Assembly (NCBI RefSeq): GCF_024298925.1
Contig: NZ_CP101283.1
Location: 2,795,001 to 2,859,000, forward strand
Direction: 5' to 3'
Source of the DNA: Phenylobacterium sp. LH3H17
Lineage (GTDB): Bacteria; Pseudomonadota; Alphaproteobacteria; Caulobacterales; Caulobacteraceae
DNA: 64,000 nucleotides
Positions 63,586 to 64,000 of this stretch are shown in pieces. Each line of letters opens with the position of its first letter. Within the stretch, counting starts at the first letter, position 1. A model generated the notes under the pieces. The model had not been told where the DNA came from and ran no database searches. It worked only from the letters and a program-made list of their open reading frames with translations. The position numbers were made by a program, and so were the translations under genes.

Positions 63586-63918
63586 ATGCTCCCTTTTACG
63601 TCACGCAGGCGCGCGGGAGCCGTTCCGATCGCCGCCGCCGAGATCCACCAGGCCCCCTTCCGCGTGACGGCGATCGACGCCCGCTTGGCAGGAAGCTGGA
63701 TCGTGCTGCGCAGCTGCAGCACGGCGGCTACGGGCGCGATCGCGGACAGTCGCTGGAGATGGACGCGCTCAGGCGATGCGCGCGACATGACGCTGGCCGA
63801 CTTGGCCGCCCGTGCTCGCTCCAAGGCGGCCGTTGGGGCGCCGGGGTCGACGAGCCCGATGATCCGCGCGACCCATCAGCTCCGAAGGCCGTTGCTGACC
63901 CGCGGCGGCGAAGCCTGA
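63586..63918 (+). CDS. Possible small protein, 110 aa, unknown
   Basis: Open frame starting ATG 63586 with residues FRVTAIDARLAGSWIVLRSC and a helix DMTLADLAARARSKAA. It is divergent from the chemoreceptor at the same relative place as the LuxR gene is to the globin operon. I recognise no family, overlapping frames are equally long, and codon evidence is weak, so this could be a shadow. No function can be given. Confidence 0.25.
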   Translation: MLPFTSRRRAGAVPIAAAEIHQAPFRVTAIDARLAGSWIVLRSCSTAATGAIADSRWRWTRSGDARDMTLADLAARARSKAAVGAPGSTSPMIRATHQLRRPLLTRGGEA

Positions 63919-64000
63919 TCGCGCGAGCCGCCGGGCCATGACGTTGTTCCTGACCCTTTCACGCGCCATGGAGCGAACGCGACGCTCAAGATCGGGTGCG

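Noticed and set aside
1-64000. CRISPR arrays, tRNA or rRNA genes, insertion sequences
   Set aside because: Reading the intergenic DNA gave no regularly spaced repeats, no cloverleaf-like or rRNA-like sequence and no transposase.

Overview
The window is high-GC chromosomal DNA, densely packed with catabolic and accessory genes. Two TonB-dependent receptors, several acyl-CoA enzymes, a protoglobin sensor, a chemoreceptor and many GTG or TTG starts with 1-4 bp gene overlaps suggest an aerobic alphaproteobacterium. My guess is Caulobacterales (Caulobacter/Phenylobacterium-like), but no rRNA or marker gene is present to prove it. I saw no tRNA, rRNA, CRISPR array, insertion sequence or prophage.

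Layout. (1) 1-8.7 kb is acyl-CoA chemistry: a truncated acyl-CoA dehydrogenase, an enoyl-CoA hydratase and an alpha-methylacyl-CoA-racemase-like CoA transferase on the plus strand. A divergent minus-strand set follows: two thiolase-fold proteins, a DUF35 Zn-ribbon/OB protein and a class A beta-lactamase. Then comes a large acyl-CoA dehydrogenase. (2) 8.8-27 kb looks like a locus for peptides and D-amino acids: POT peptide transporter, a DeoR protein, an Lrp regulator, MFS transporter, MlrC-type metallopeptidase, N-acyl-D-amino-acid deacylase, XRE-cupin regulator, DAO-type flavin oxidase, AraC regulator with a membrane-anchored beta-lactamase-fold serine hydrolase, acyl-CoA synthetase and a TonB receptor. 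Three of its upstream regions carry the same 30-bp element. (3) 27.5-35 kb is a minus-strand operon deoC, ALDH16-type dehydrogenase, PfkB sugar kinase, GH116 glycosidase. It is preceded by two sites that look like E. coli DeoR operators. Together with the DeoR-like protein at 10.5 kb it reads as a deoxyribose pathway fed by a glycoside.

(4) 35.5-49.2 kb is a TetR-controlled module: acyl-CoA ligase, GPH-type transporter, MaoC hydratase, TetR, CocE-type hydrolase, TonB receptor, a fused 2-oxoacid:ferredoxin oxidoreductase and an exported M20 peptidase. Three upstream regions carry the same approximately 26-bp operator at identical internal spacing, so one regulator probably controls the whole set. 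(5) 49.2-52.7 kb is a signalling set: a stand-alone protoglobin translationally coupled to a PAS-PAS hybrid histidine kinase, and a divergent LuxR-type regulator. (6) 53.5-57.7 kb holds a second fused 2-oxoacid:ferredoxin oxidoreductase paralogue and a small hypothetical gene. (7) 58-63.2 kb holds a hybrid histidine kinase, a CheW and a chemoreceptor. Kinase and chemoreceptor share a paralogous N-terminal sensor module.

Strongest leads: the TetR operator family, the 30-bp element of the D-amino-acid region, the DeoR operators in front of the GH116-containing deoxyribose operon, and several enzymes whose canonical catalytic or metal-binding residues are replaced.
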